Below the pieces are notes generated by a model that worked only from the letters and a program-made list of their open reading frames with translations, did not search any database and was not told the DNA's origin. From assembly GCA_047967505.1 (NCBI GenBank), contig CM106538.1: a stretch of 64,000 nucleotides of DNA, one strand, 5' to 3'. Below are positions 47,063-58,171 of this stretch, in pieces. Source of the DNA: Dipteris shenzhenensis (Eukaryota > Polypodiophyta > Polypodiopsida > Gleicheniales). The translations under genes were made by a program, and so were the position numbers. The first letter of the stretch is position 1. Each line of letters opens with the position of its first letter.

Positions 47063-48893
47063 CCCATCAAAGAGGGTGTAGCGCCTACCATCTCTGCAGA
47101 TCTTCTTTCTCTCATAGCTAGTACTTTTGGAGGAAAGGAGAAAGTAGTCAGAAACCTATAGATACCACCATACCATGGATCCCCAACTTCTATGGCCGCT
47201 ACAAGGGTTACATCAAGGCACTCCTCTAAATCAATCAAAGCATTCTTCAAGTTGGAACAACCCCCTTTTACAATTTTGAAAGAAAAATCATATTCTTGTG
47301 AAACTGCCAACCATTTGGCCAACCGGCCCATGGGGTTTGATGATTGAAGAACTTGCTTTGCAAGACCAGTGCTACTGAGTATAATGAAGGACTTTCCAGC
47401 CACATAATGCTTAAATTTCTCAATGCAGAATGCCAAAGACAAGGCATGCTTGTCAACCTCTGAATAGCATCGCTCAGTGTCGAGCAATTGTGGAGAAGCA
47501 AATCGAATGGGATACATGAACTAATCCTCCCCTTGCTGAAGAAGAATGCCTGCCAGAGTGTGCTCACCAAACCCAAGATTGATATAGAAAGACTTTGACC
47601 AATCTGGATTGCGTGGAATGGGTTCTGAAGCCAGAGCATTCTTGATTTTTTCAAACCCATGATCACAATCCTCATCCCAAGAGAAATCAGCCCCATCTTT
47701 TAATAGCATCATCATGGGTCGTGTCAAAGTAGCATATTGATCAATGAAGCGACGATAGTATCCTGCTGGATTGACAAATGAATGTATCTGATGTTTGGTT
47801 GTTGGTGGGGAGAGCCTGAGGATGGCTTCTATCTTCTCGGGGTCAGGCAGGCTTGATGCACTTAGATGAGACAATATGTCCTAGTAACCTCCCTTGAGTG
47901 GCTCCAATGGTGCATTTCTCAGGGTTGAGACTGCCATTCGCATCATTGACCCTTTGGAAGGCCAACCTTCATGACGTGCCCCTTACGTGATGAGAATATA
48001 CAAAAATCATCTAAAAACACCTCTAAGAAATCCCCCAAATAAGGAGCAAATAGCATCTGCATAAATCTTTGAAAGGTAGTAGGAGCATTGCTGAGGCCAA
48101 ATGGCATTACTTTGAATGCAAATGTCCCCCAAGGTGTGGCAAATGTGGTTTTAAGCACATCTTCTTCAGCAATTCTGATTTGATAAAACCCGAAGTAACC
48201 ATCATAGAAACCATACATCTCATGACCACTTACCTTCTCAAGAATGAGGTCTTGAAAGGGCAGAGGATGGTGATCCCTCTTGGTGGCCGCATTGAGTTTC
48301 TTATAGTCGATGCAAACCCGCCACTTGTTGTATTTCTTTAGGGTGACTACCACTGGTGAAACCCATTCAATATTGTGAACCGAAACAATAAACCCAGTTT
48401 CTAAAAGTTTCTATAACTCTGAGCACAAAGCATCAGTCTGTAGGGGCCCTAATCTCCGATACTTTTGAGCCACAGTCTTTGCATTAGGCTTTAGCTCTAT
48501 CTTGTGTTCTATGGCAGTCACATGGCGAAGGTGGTGGTAGCTATTTGCGAAAAGGTCAGGGAAATCTTTGAACATTTCTAGGAACTCATCTTTCTCACTT
48601 GGAGTGAGGTCTGGGGAAAGCATAGATTCAAGTTGTTGAGGACTAGCTGCTACCTTTTCTATAGGTGGTGGGGTTGGAGACACCCCCATCATGTAAACTT
48701 CCTCATCTAAGAACTCCTCCCCCCCATCTGATCCTTCCATTGATTTAGACACCAAGGATGAGAGAGTATCACTGTCTTGCTCCTCTTCTTCTTCTGGTTC
48801 CGTGGCACCTAGTTGCACCGAGATCTTCTCCTTAGAAGCACCACAAGACATGTGTCCTATCTTCCAATAGCTGACTACATCACTCTTTCTCAA
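47063..48893 (-). pseudogene. Gypsy reverse transcriptase and RNase H
   Basis: From 48,893 down, an acidic linker leads into RT with the WRVCIDYKKLN motif, the GFYQI segment, MPFGLSNAPTTFQR and the catalytic FLDD (normally YxDD) near 48,010. The thumb region follows after a frame disruption (47,874-47,880). RNase H follows with YPIRFASPQL and YSEVDKHALSLAF. A TAG at 47,521-47,523 splits RT from RNase H in the same frame, in a place where the family has a sense codon. The protein copies the RNA genome into DNA. The same region is partly present at 1-866. Confidence 0.9.
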
Positions 48894-49119
48894 CCATGGT
48901 CTCCCAAATATGGCTAGGTAACTCCACTACATAGAAATTGACGGTGGTGATCAACCCATTGACAGTGATGGGCAAATCCTCAATGACTCCCAGGGTGGCG
49001 AGTCGTCGACCATCTGCTACCTTAATTCGAGTGGAGGAATGCCTTGTGCATTTCAAATTCAATTTCTTCATGATTCGGGGCACCATGATATTACATGCAG
49101 CTCCCCTATCAACACACAC
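48880..49119 (-). pseudogene. Gypsy aspartic protease
   Basis: The retropepsin active site reads VDRGAACNIM, with Asp-x-Gly kept. The left copy (1,056-1,295) reads VDGGAACNIM. The downstream hydrophobic segment TLGVIEDLPITV fits the fold. The protease would process gag-pol. It is separated from gag by stops around 49,120-49,400. Confidence 0.8.
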
Positions 49120-49409
49120 ACTTTTGACACGGCAATTATCTATGATGACATCTACTGTATGTGGGTGCCGATCAATTTCTTCAGAGATAGAAGATACCTC
49201 TCATACCTTTCCCTTTTTCTTGCTCTTCCTTGTTCAGATCCCTTGCTGCAACTCACGTCTCACCTTAGGGCTTAATGCTATTAGTTGAGGGAGCGTGATG
49301 CTCAAAGACCGATGAGCAAGGTCCTAAATGACCGAATAGTCCTCTTGCCCTGAGCCGATGGGAAATTTCAAGGGCGACCACTTACTCCTGCGGGATCTTT
49401 TAGTCTTCA

Positions 49410-50571
49410 CTATTGGTGGGTCTGCCATCTCAGCATCTGAGGGCTATGAGAAGGACAGTTCTTCTTGGGGCAGCCTGGTCCATGGTTTGGAGAGGGGTCC
49501 GAGGTGGTACAACTTCTTTTCCCGAGGTCAAGGATCTCTACGTCAGAATCCTCAGTGCCTGATTTACTCAAAAGATTCACCCTTGGAATATTGGGACATT
49601 CCGTGCGATAATGACCCTTCTGGTGGCACTCGTAGCATACAACATTAGCATGGTCTCTTGGAGGGTGGATGGCTTGATTTTTGATGCCCACCATCTCAAG
49701 CCGAAGATCATTCAGGGCCTTGGCTAGCTCATTGACTCCGGGTTCTTTTGCAGGGGGGGCCTCTTTAGCTGGAGGGGTCGAGGGAGTAGAAAGGAGGGGG
49801 GCTCACTGGCGAGGTTGGGGAAATCTTTGAGGTAGAGGGTGAGAATATACACCTTGTTGAGGGTAAGCATCTAAGGGAGGACCATACATTTGAGGTGGAG
49901 GCGGTGGATACATCCTTGATGGGGGGTGGGAGTATGCCTCTGAGTTAGACCCCCCAGGTGGTTGTTGCAAGAATTGAGGGGGTTGCAGATGGACAATCAT
50001 CTTCTTTGAAGTGGGGTCAGATTGAACTTTAGCAAACTTTTGAGCAATCTCATGTGCTAGCACCATAGTTTCTGGATTCTCCCATTTAAGCTTGAGGCGG
50101 AATTCATCACTTGCTCCTACTACAAGGTAGCCCAACACATGCTGAGTCATTCTAGCTCGAAATCCGGCATTGTCCTCCTGCATGACAATTAAACGGTCTA
50201 GGAGCACAGCCGCTCGATCCACATATCGACGCGCCATCTCACCTTCTCATTGCTTCAAGTTTGTCACCTGCAGGTACACATTCTCTGGCTCTTCTTTGCT
50301 GAAATACTCAATCATCACTGCTGTCAACCTTGGCCAGCTTTGGCAAACATCGTTGGCCTACTTCTCATACCACACGAGCCAAACCCTCTAGAAATCTGGA
50401 AAGAACCAACAGCCATCTGTCTTCAGTAAGAAAGTTGAGAGAAACACAACGGCACTTGAAGGCCACAAGATACTCATTTGGATTTTCTTCAACCCATCCA
50501 CAAAACACAGGAATGTCAGCCATGCTTGGAAAATGGAAAAGAGAGACGAAATGAGGCTTATCTATGGGCAA
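49410..50571 (-). pseudogene. Gypsy gag
   Basis: The N-terminal part (50,571-50,365) includes ADIPVFCGWVEENPNEYLVA, like the capsid start of plant gypsy gag (the F-x-G ... NP-x-E-x-L pattern). The middle (50,237-49,803) carries the YVDRAAVLLDRL helix region and a Pro/Tyr/Gln-rich linker. The C-terminus (49,694-49,410) has a CCHC zinc knuckle, CYECHQKGHYRTEC. The three pieces are in different frames or split by stops. Gag forms the virus-like particle and packages RNA. Confidence 0.85.
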
Positions 50572-51109
50572 ACAATGGAAAGAGGTAGCTTGAACTGAAA
50601 ATCAGGTGAAGATACATCCACAAAGCACACATACGCAGGGTAGGGTGTCACTGGTGTATTGTGAAATACTACCCGGGAAGAATTTTCAGCATAGAATAGC
50701 TCATAGACAATCTTAAAAGGACCAACCCTCATGATATCATAGGCATCTTTACAAGTGATGGTTCGAGACGTGGCGTTGCATGAGGTGGTTCATCAAGGAA
50801 AACAAGAATGCCATGACAAATGTCAATAGTTGGAGAGCTTGCACATCACCTTCAGCTTCTTCCAGTTCTTGTAGTCGCCATGCTATTTCTTTAAGGGGTG
50901 TGCGATGTGGCATCCTTCTTTTGAGCAATGTCCTTGAGGACCTTTCTGATGATCTTCCAAAGTCGGTAAACTCGCATCAAATATGCCCAATACTTAGTTT
51001 CATGATGACCACAACCTTTGCATTCCTTACAAATGATCACCCTCCTTCGTGGCTTGCAGCTTTGTTGGGTGGTGCTTCCACTCGCATCATGCGTGATTGA
51101 AGTACAAGC
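50572..51109. other. Degenerate gypsy sequence between RNase H-like ORF and gag
   Basis: No domain recognised. A minus-strand frame (51,121-50,891) downstream of the RNase H motif is Cys/Lys-rich with VIICKECKGCGHHETK, possibly a diverged zinc-binding tail. Confidence 0.5.
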
Positions 51110-51460
51110 TTCATGTGCCAAGAAATCAACAACTGTATTTTGAGGTCGAGGGATATGCTAAATTTTTACCTCTTCAAATTGTTGGCACAGTTCCAATGCT
51201 TATTGATGTCGTGGAATCAAGCCTTTGCTCCGCACCTTCCACCTTCCACTAACTTGTTCACACACTAGTTGAGAATCTCCTTGCACCTCAAGTTGCTTGA
51301 CGTGATGTTCTTGTGCCTTTTGTAGCCCAAAAATGAGTGTCGAGTACTCAGCTTGGTTGCAAGTACTTGCAGGTGTAGACTGGCTATAACCATACTCCTC
51401 ACCACCTGGTGAAGTGAGCTTCACACCCACGCCAGCAGCCTTGGTCGAAGGTTTGTAAGC
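51110..51460 (-). pseudogene. RNase H-like domain upstream of gag
   Basis: On the minus strand the four expected acidic residues of an RNase H type I fold can be seen: FD before a TGA (about 51,455), then CNQAEYSTLIFGL, then VQGDSQLVCEQV, and finally NTVVDFLAHEA after another stop. The fold normally removes RNA from RNA-DNA hybrids. It lies 5' of gag, separate from the pol-linked RNase H at 47,517-47,268. This matches the additional (archaeal-type) RNase H known in some plant Ty3 lineages, but the position before gag is unusual. It is interrupted by stops. Confidence 0.7.
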
Positions 51461-52327
51461 TCAATCGAATTGAAGGATCTAAGATGTCATCACACCAAGA
51501 CTAAAATTGGGACATCCAAAGTTTCTCGATAGTCCAAGATAGGTACAAGGAGAGGGTGGGGAGAATTTAATACTTGAGCCAAACGTTCAGCACCAAATAA
51601 ACTTGCAATCCTTTGTTGATAGTTTATCTTTAGACCAAAAATAATTACAACTTGAAGCTCGAAATGAGGCACAAAAGGTTGATTAGGTACAAATGGATTC
51701 CTTGGTTGAAACATTACCAACCATAGCCGAGGCCTAGAAACGTTTGTAGTGAGATTGAGAATAAACCATTCAAGACGAGCTTATCCACAGGAATTAATAG
51801 GCAGATGTGCCAAATCTCCCCCCAAGCTTAGGGAGCATCCCACCCTTCAAAGAAGGACACCCTTTTAATTACCTCCGAAGCAGCAAGTAGCTCGATCACC
51901 ACACAATGAGTAGAATTAAAATCAAAGTCCTCCCAGTGTATCACTAGTTCTTCACCTTGAATCATCCATGGTGTATCATCCCACCCGTCGTCTCCTTAAA
52001 CAATGCACTGGACAATCAGCCTTTGAAGGTCGACATGATGATCAAGCAAGAGATCTCGCTAATTGGTAGCCGTAATGAGTAGAGGACCAGGCACCAAATC
52101 CTTAAACTCGTCGAGAAGTGACATAAATATCCACCCTCCTCGCGTGGCGTGCATCCGTGAAGTGAAGTTGAAAAAGTTTTGAATCGACGATCTAGTAGGA
52201 GATGTGAATAGAGCACATGAAATGAAATACTTTTGCTTTTTACAACAAGAGTAAACTCCCCACGGTTAGAGAGTTACAGTTCCCGAGATTTCAATATATA
52301 AGCAAAAATCATTACATTTTCATCACT
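51461..52327. other. Gypsy 5' internal region, no domain recognised
   Basis: AT-rich with only short frames. A frame at 51,720-51,490 may be the N-terminal extension of the RNase H-like ORF. Confidence 0.45.
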
Positions 52328-52410
52328 TCCTACTTGTTGGCCCAATGATAAGTCTCCCTTTTGTGAAGGGGGAGGTCTTGGGTTTAAATCCCACTCTTTA
52401 ATAAAAAGAG
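52328..52410 (+). mobile_element. Possible tRNA-derived SINE head
   Basis: TGGCCCAATGATAAG resembles an A box and GGGTTTAAATCCC a B box, spaced as in a tRNA. A GA-rich tail follows. No duplication was found. Tentative. Confidence 0.35.
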
Positions 52411-52849
52411 AGGAGAGGAGAGGAGAAGGAGAAGAGAAAGAGAAGAGAAGAGAGAGGGGAGGCACAGGATCTGTTATAGTTTTGCAAAAACCCAGAAAAA
52501 CTGTCCACGACCAGAAGACACAGGAGCCCAGAAACCGTCGCGGTCTATCCGTGATGCACGCGGGTGTACACAGTGGACACGCGCAGGAGTTCAGAGGGAG
52601 CACATATGTTGTAGTTCTACAGATGCGACCGGTACGAGCAGAAGATTCGCCAACCAAAATAATACACGTAGGAACTGCAAGTAGAAAGCATGCAGACTAA
52701 AAGTGCAGAAGTAAGGAGGTTTTGCAGCCGTAGAGACAAGGAAGGCACACAGTTTGGAGGTGCAAAAGTAGAGAACTATGCAGGGAAGAGGCCACAGAGC
52801 TGCACCCACCTAGGAGTAACAGATTTTACACCACTAGCCGTGGAGATTT

Positions 52850-52869
52850 CGATCCCAGCAGCCATACCA
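52850..52869 (-). promoter_or_regulatory. Candidate primer-binding site of gypsy
   Basis: On the minus strand TGGTATGGCTGCTGGGATCG lies three bases after the LTR remnant. Its complement ends in CCA, as a tRNA 3' end would. The tRNA was not identified. Confidence 0.5.
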
Positions 52870-52872
52870 TTT

Positions 52873-52988
52873 CTATTAGCCGAAAAAGAAATCAGGACAA
52901 GAGGCTAGACACTAAGCATGGCGACGCTCAAGGGCCATAGAGGAAAGGAGAACGTGAGGGCAAAATGTTATCATGGGAGGGAAAATGG
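52873..52988 (-). repeat. 5' LTR remnant of gypsy
   Basis: 116 bp matching 44,757-44,871 of the 3' LTR. The remaining roughly 870 bp is deleted, and CACTA sequence begins at 52,989. Confidence 0.85.
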
Positions 52989-53425
52989 GAAGCAACTTCT
53001 CAAAGAGATTGGATTGAGGAGACAAGGAGAAAGAGGAGGAAGACAAATACAAAAAACACTAGAAGAGAGGTGTCTTCTATCTTTTATAAAATCTCGTTTT
53101 TTATCTTCAATCCTTTGAAATCAAGCACAAAAACTAGCACATAGCCTTAGCAATTCAAGGAGAAACATGCTTCAACACTCACAAAACGAAATCTCACAAA
53201 AAACGGACCTCCGTTGTTCAAAGAGACTCACCTTCTTGAAATACTTCTTTTCAAGAAAGCGTAGAGGGAGAAGGGTGGAGAGGGAGCACAAGTGTTAGAA
53301 GAGAGGTGAGTAGTGGTGAGAAGTGGAGAATAGAGTGGGAGGTCGTCAGAAATAGGTGGGAGGAGAGATTGTAGCTTACAATAGAGATTACTAAAGAAAG
53401 CACCGCGCATCGTGAGGTTCAGGTT
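52989..53425. other. CACTA B leader region
   Basis: Inverse equivalent of 17,215-17,700 in element A, with AG-rich runs and remnants of the same leader. No frame. Confidence 0.6.
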
Positions 53426-53437
53426 TTAACCCACAGC

Positions 53438-53597
53438 ATCACTATATAGCGACGCTGGTCAGTCGCTACATAGCGACGCTAGTCAGTCGCTATATAACGA
53501 CGCTTATATTTAAAATCATCACTATATAGCGACGGAATAGAGCAAATCGTCGCTATATAGCGACGGAACAGGTCAAAATGTTGCTATATAGCGATGC
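53438..53597. repeat. Internal palindrome cluster of element B
   Basis: Six copies of GTCGCTATATAGCGAC or variants (for example at 53,439, 53,462, 53,487, 53,519, 53,549 and 53,580) lie about 110 bp upstream of the transposase start position, matching 17,101-17,200 in element A. Confidence 0.88.
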
Positions 53598-53702
53598 TTC
53601 AGGACACTTTATGTTTAAAGTTAAAAAAGAAGCTCATAGATACTATTTTATAACTGTTAATATATTTCCTTGCAACTTATGTTGTGATTTTATAAGTGTA
53701 GA

Positions 53703-56436
53703 TAGAAGAGACGAGTGGAAGGTCGTCCGATGATGCGCCAATGCCTGGGAGCACAAAGTGGCTTACGGAGAGGTTATATTATCATTGCACTCATTGCAAG
53801 TGAGAAGTACGACATCAATGTCGTATTATCATGCGCCACTTGCAAATGTATGGGGAGGAGCCCGAACCAGTACCCACCATTGGTGTTGCACATGTTGATG
53901 GATTATCGGTAAGCCAAAGCTATTTAAGTTCACGGTTAATATTGGATACCATTATGGTATGAAACCTTGAGACAATATCTTATATTTACATGAAATCTTA
54001 AAACAGGATGAGGAGGCTGACGAGGGTATGCATATACCTTCACACTTTGAGCATCATATTTGAAGGCAAGTGACTGGATTCAAGCTTAGAGGGCGAATGG
54101 AGAGGAACGTCCTCCTGGTATGAAGAGGCTATTGATCTTTCACGAGCTTCCTTATTGGGTTCAGTTACCAATCAATCATCTCTTGGATCCCATTCATATC
54201 TTCAAGAATGTGGGGGCTACTATTTGGGCACACTTGGTTGGTTCCAAAGACTCGAGAGGAGTGCGAGAAGACTTGTGTGCTATGAATAAGATGTCTCATT
54301 TGTGACCCCAACTGCATGCTTCGGGAAAAGTTGTCCTCTCGAAAGCAACGTGGATCCTCTCTATGAGGGAGGAGGTAGTGGTCAAGGCGGACATTATCTC
54401 CTTTCAAACACCGACAGGGTACATTGCTTGAAAGGAGCATTTTCAAAGGTCACAACGTCTTACAGGTATTCTATGCTGTAGAATTAGTGTACCGATAATT
54501 GTGATGCATTAGCGTAATTATGATTATGTTATATTGTTGACATGACTTCTTTGTTGCTTTGATAGTTCATCCTCCCAATTACAATAAAAGGTGCTTACAA
54601 GAGATGTTAGAAATGCTATATTCAAGATCAGTGGTATTGTGAGGTATGCTTACTATCAAATCGCATTGATTGCATTTTCTTCAATTTAAGCTGATTAATC
54701 TGTAGACTAATTATGAAAATATCTTATGGACATGTGAAATAGGTGGATACCTCAAAAAGAGATCTCCATATCGAGCATCGAGAAGGCCAGGGTGGAATCC
54801 ATCGAAGCCGTATGCTTGCTTGAGAAGCACTTTTCCTCGAGCATTATGACAACTCAAGTCCACTTGCTTGTGCACATTGTTGATGAGGTGGCTATTGCAG
54901 GTACCGTTCATAGTCGATGGATGTTTTTTCTCGAGCAGTTTATGAAAACTTTGAAGGGATTTGTAAGACTAAGAGCAAGACCAGAAGCAAGCATGGTAGA
55001 GGGATGGCTTGTGCAAGAGTCATTAGTATATATCACGGAGTTTCTTGCATCCACGGATCCTGATATGCTGCAATCTTGTCATAACAAGAATGATGATCGC
55101 ATCATTGGCGAGGTTCCCCAAGAAAAAGGGATTGAAAGAAATATGAGCGAAGAGCAAATGGAGAAATTCAATAAGTTTTGTATCCTCAATAGCCCTGAGA
55201 TGCAGAAGTGGATTGACAGATATGAAGTGGCCAAAGCATAAAGAATAAATGCAAGAACGAGATTCAAAGTAATGTACAGGCGATCGCAACCATATCCACG
55301 GGATCTGGCTCTTCTCCCCACTCACATGTCACTTGATTGGCTACAACTGGCTCTACGTAAAGCCGAACGCGATGGAGAGACAATAAAGGAGTGTGAGCGA
55401 GAGTTATCATCTGGATGTATGATGCATGTAAGTTTCTTACCTCTTGACGTAATTAAGTAATTATTTGTGGCAATATATGCTATAAAATAGATGCATCTTC
55501 ATTGTTTTAATGATGCTCTTTTACAGTACAAAAGGTACAGTGCATTATGGTCATATGGATGACATTTGCACATGCAACGCATCGATTCAAAGAGAGTCGC
55601 ATATGATTATGGAGTCATGGCTAACTTCACACAAGATAGCTGAGCAAGTGCTTTGGATACCAATCTTCTCTCCTCACAGTTGGATTATTGTGAAACCATA
55701 CACGAAATCTATGAAGCTGATTTCAGACGATTTAGTATTTTCATTCTTAATGTAAAATGGTTTAGAACTATTTACAACGGTCCCCATGCAATAGTGAGAA
55801 AAGATAGTAGCAGATTCTTTGCAATAAACTCCACCAAACATTGGACCAATGAAAGTAATACTTTTGTTCTTCCCGAGCACTGTGAGCAGGTGCATACTAA
55901 TGATTTAATTAATTGAAGCTTTCATTTTTAAAGATCCATTAATACATGTACTTAAGCATAATTTCATCTATATAATTGACGACATCTGGCACCCATCTTC
56001 AATATAGGTGGTTTTTCATCCGGATCGTTCTGATCCAAGATGGTGGTATGTGATCCAAGTTGCACCTCGAAGTAAGCAAATTTTTGAAGATAAAGATGTG
56101 GATATGGAGATGCCACTACCAATGCCGGATCCAATTGATCCCGATGAATCTAGCGAAGAAGATGAAGATCATAATATGAGCCAAGAGAAAGATGCGCATA
56201 ATGACATCACACGGGAGGAAGATGGAGATCACGATATTGAGGAAGAAGACAACGATCATCAAGAATCACCACACTTTATTGAAGAAGATGATCAAGTACT
56301 TTTAGGTGAACGTACGATGCTAGAGTACGATGATGATCATATAGGAGATCAACTCGATATAGAGTTAGAGATAGACTTGTTTGGCACGTTAGACTTGGCT
56401 CAAGATGAAACAGTTGATGTAAATGCTCTTCATTGA
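53703..56436 (+). pseudogene. CACTA TNP2-type transposase of element B, deleted
   Basis: The start codon of element A (ATGGAAGGG) reads ATAGAAGAG here (53,703), so initiation is lost. About 1.3 kb of the core, from exon 2 to the WIQAWRVNGE region, is missing at about 54,060. The remainder covers HIFKNVGATIWAHLVG (54,200), the ITIKGCLQ-like exon (about 54,570-54,640), the DUF4218-like exon (54,770-55,425), the DUF4216-like exons (to about 55,916) and an intact acidic last exon ending at 56,436 without the MITE of element A. At 55,678 it keeps CAG where A has TAG. It cannot be active. Confidence 0.9.
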
Positions 56437-56607
56437 TTTTTTTATCTCAAACTTAGACATGAATATATGAGCTTCAAAGGCTTGATGTACATGCTCTCAT
56501 ACTTTCATTCTCTCAAAAGGTCAAACATGTATGAAAATTTAAAAAAATTTGTCCTTGGAAAAAACTAACTTTTAAGGCCTATATGAGTAAAAAAGCTCTC
56601 TGAAAAA

Positions 56608-56835
56608 TGTCGCTATAAAATAGTATCTCAGTGTCGCTATATAGCGACACTTAGATTTCTGACAAACATCGCTATATAGCGACTTTAGAAATCGTCGCTA
56701 TATAGCGACATTTGCTTAAAGTCGCTATATAGCGACGCTTTACAGGATGCGCTTTCCATACCTGATGATTAGCGCCCTGCACGCGCTAAACGTCGAAACT
56801 TAAACATCGCAAAATAGGATCCATGTGTAGTAGTG
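56608..56835. repeat. X terminus and subterminal palindromes of element B
   Basis: Palindromes lie at about 56,608 (degenerate), 56,633, 56,668, 56,693 and 56,721. The terminal repeat ends in TAGTAGTG at 56,835 and is followed by the TGA duplication. Confidence 0.9.
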
Positions 56836-57092
56836 TGACATCTTCCTTGGGCTATAGTAGCATGCTGGAAGTTTGTCAAACCATGCAGGTCAAAAGGAGA
56901 TAAGGGAAGTTGAAAATATGTCGTCTTCTTGTCAAGGAGAGCAGGAAAAGCCAAGAGATCAGAAAGGTTCTAGTCAAAAGAGACATGAGGAACCACGACA
57001 CCCCAGTTATACTTGAGTGCAACAGAATGAAGGACATTTCGGGGCTCGGGAGGGAGAGGAGAGGATGTCTTGTGAATCGTCCTCATCCCATT
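56836..57092. other. Right flank of element B, missing from the left copy
   Basis: Host sequence that continues the locus interrupted at 44,683. No gene was seen. Shared sequence with the left block resumes at about 57,093. Confidence 0.6.
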
Positions 57093-57504
57093 GCCGAATG
57101 ATCAGAGATTTGTGAAGCCAACCTTACCCATATAACCTTCCTCTATTTTTGCCATTCACCCTCTCCTCCTTCCTCCTGCCCATCCCTACTACTCCCATTT
57201 TGCTTATCATCCCTACTCATGTGTGTGTGCATGCTTGAGGGCTAGCAAGGTTAGGTTTAGGTTTAGGTTTAGGTTCCGTTAAGTATATAGTTAAGATTAG
57301 CATTAGCTTATGTCTTTATGGGTGACGTATGGGGTACATGGGTGTAAATGTTAGGGGATTTTATGGTCAAACTATGCCTAGCGTTATGGAGTGTATTGTG
57401 GGTGATGTGTAAGTTTGTATCTATGGCATTTTTTTGTAAATTATGATTTGGCATTATATAGCCTTAGCTACTAAAAAAGTAGACCCATTACATGCTTGTA
57501 TGAT

Positions 57505-57556
<52 letters not shown>

Positions 57557-57865
57557 AGTTACGAGCTACACACTACCTAAGCCCTATGTTAAGTGGTAGT
57601 ATCCCAGGGCAATCAGACGCAGGCAGCCGCTCACATGGGCAAGCACCCAAATCCCCTTGAGTCTGCAATTTTTGTGGTCCCCAGGAAAGGACATGGGGAG
57701 GCTTGTTGACAGGCAACCGACCCGAGAGCATGTAGGTCGACCCTTGTCCTAATGATGTGATAACGAGTTCCATTCTTAAGGTATGCCAGCGACCATCGAT
57801 CCATATCAACCGGGCTCGTGTGTCATCATTGCCAACCACGAGCTTCACGATTGTTTTCTTTTCTC

Positions 57866-58056
57866 TTTTTTTTGAACACACCCACACCATACTCATGCAC
57901 CCGAGGTCCTATCGAGGGGCACTCGCCCTGGACCAGTGGGCTATGGGTCCACAGCTGTGGCACTCACACACACCCAACCACAAGCTAGGATTCCATGCCC
58001 CATATTCCACCAAGACTTGAACCCATGACATGAACACTCAAACCACTAGGCCAGAG
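57866..58056 (-). mobile_element. tRNA-derived SINE, right copy
   Basis: Same insertion as at 4,145-4,337, with A and B boxes intact. Confidence 0.7.
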
Positions 58057-58171
58057 CCTTGGGGATCATTTTGGCCGTTGAATTGGAACCCACGTGAGTG
58101 ACTAGGTCGGTCAGAGCCTTGGGGATCATTTTGGCCGTTGAATTGGAACCCACGTGAGTGACTAGGTCGGT
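58052..58171. repeat. 60-bp tandem duplication unique to the right copy
   Basis: A 60-bp unit starting CAGAGCCTTGGGGATC is present twice here and once at the matching place near 4,326. Confidence 0.95.

Larger units (their letters stand above)
44757..52988 (-). mobile_element. Ty3/gypsy retrotransposon nested in element B
   Basis: Minus-strand order from the 5' side is: truncated LTR (52,988-52,873), candidate primer site, an RNase H-like ORF, gag, protease, reverse transcriptase, RNase H, integrase, polypurine tract, and a 3' LTR of about 989 bp (45,745-44,757). Integrase downstream of RT identifies the Ty3/gypsy superfamily. An additional RNase H suggests affinity with the Tat-like group, although its position before gag is unusual. 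Multiple stops make it defective. Most of the 5' LTR was deleted along with its target duplication. Confidence 0.88.
44684..56835. mobile_element. CACTA transposon B, 12.2 kb, with nested gypsy
   Basis: The left end is Y (CACTACAAGGCATAGGCC) and the right end is X (inverse of CACTACTACACATGGATCC). TGA flanks both sides (44,681-44,683 and 56,836-56,838). The transposase is on the plus strand next to X, so B is inverted relative to A. A gypsy element inserted about 73 bp from the Y end, and a deletion then removed most of the 5' LTR together with the adjoining CACTA body, including the second ORF and the Y-side palindromes. What remains of CACTA is 44,684-44,756 and 52,989-56,835. Confidence 0.92.

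Noticed and set aside
52850-52869. A tRNA gene at the tRNA-like sequence
   Set aside because: Only a 3' end match is present; it fits a primer-binding site next to an LTR.
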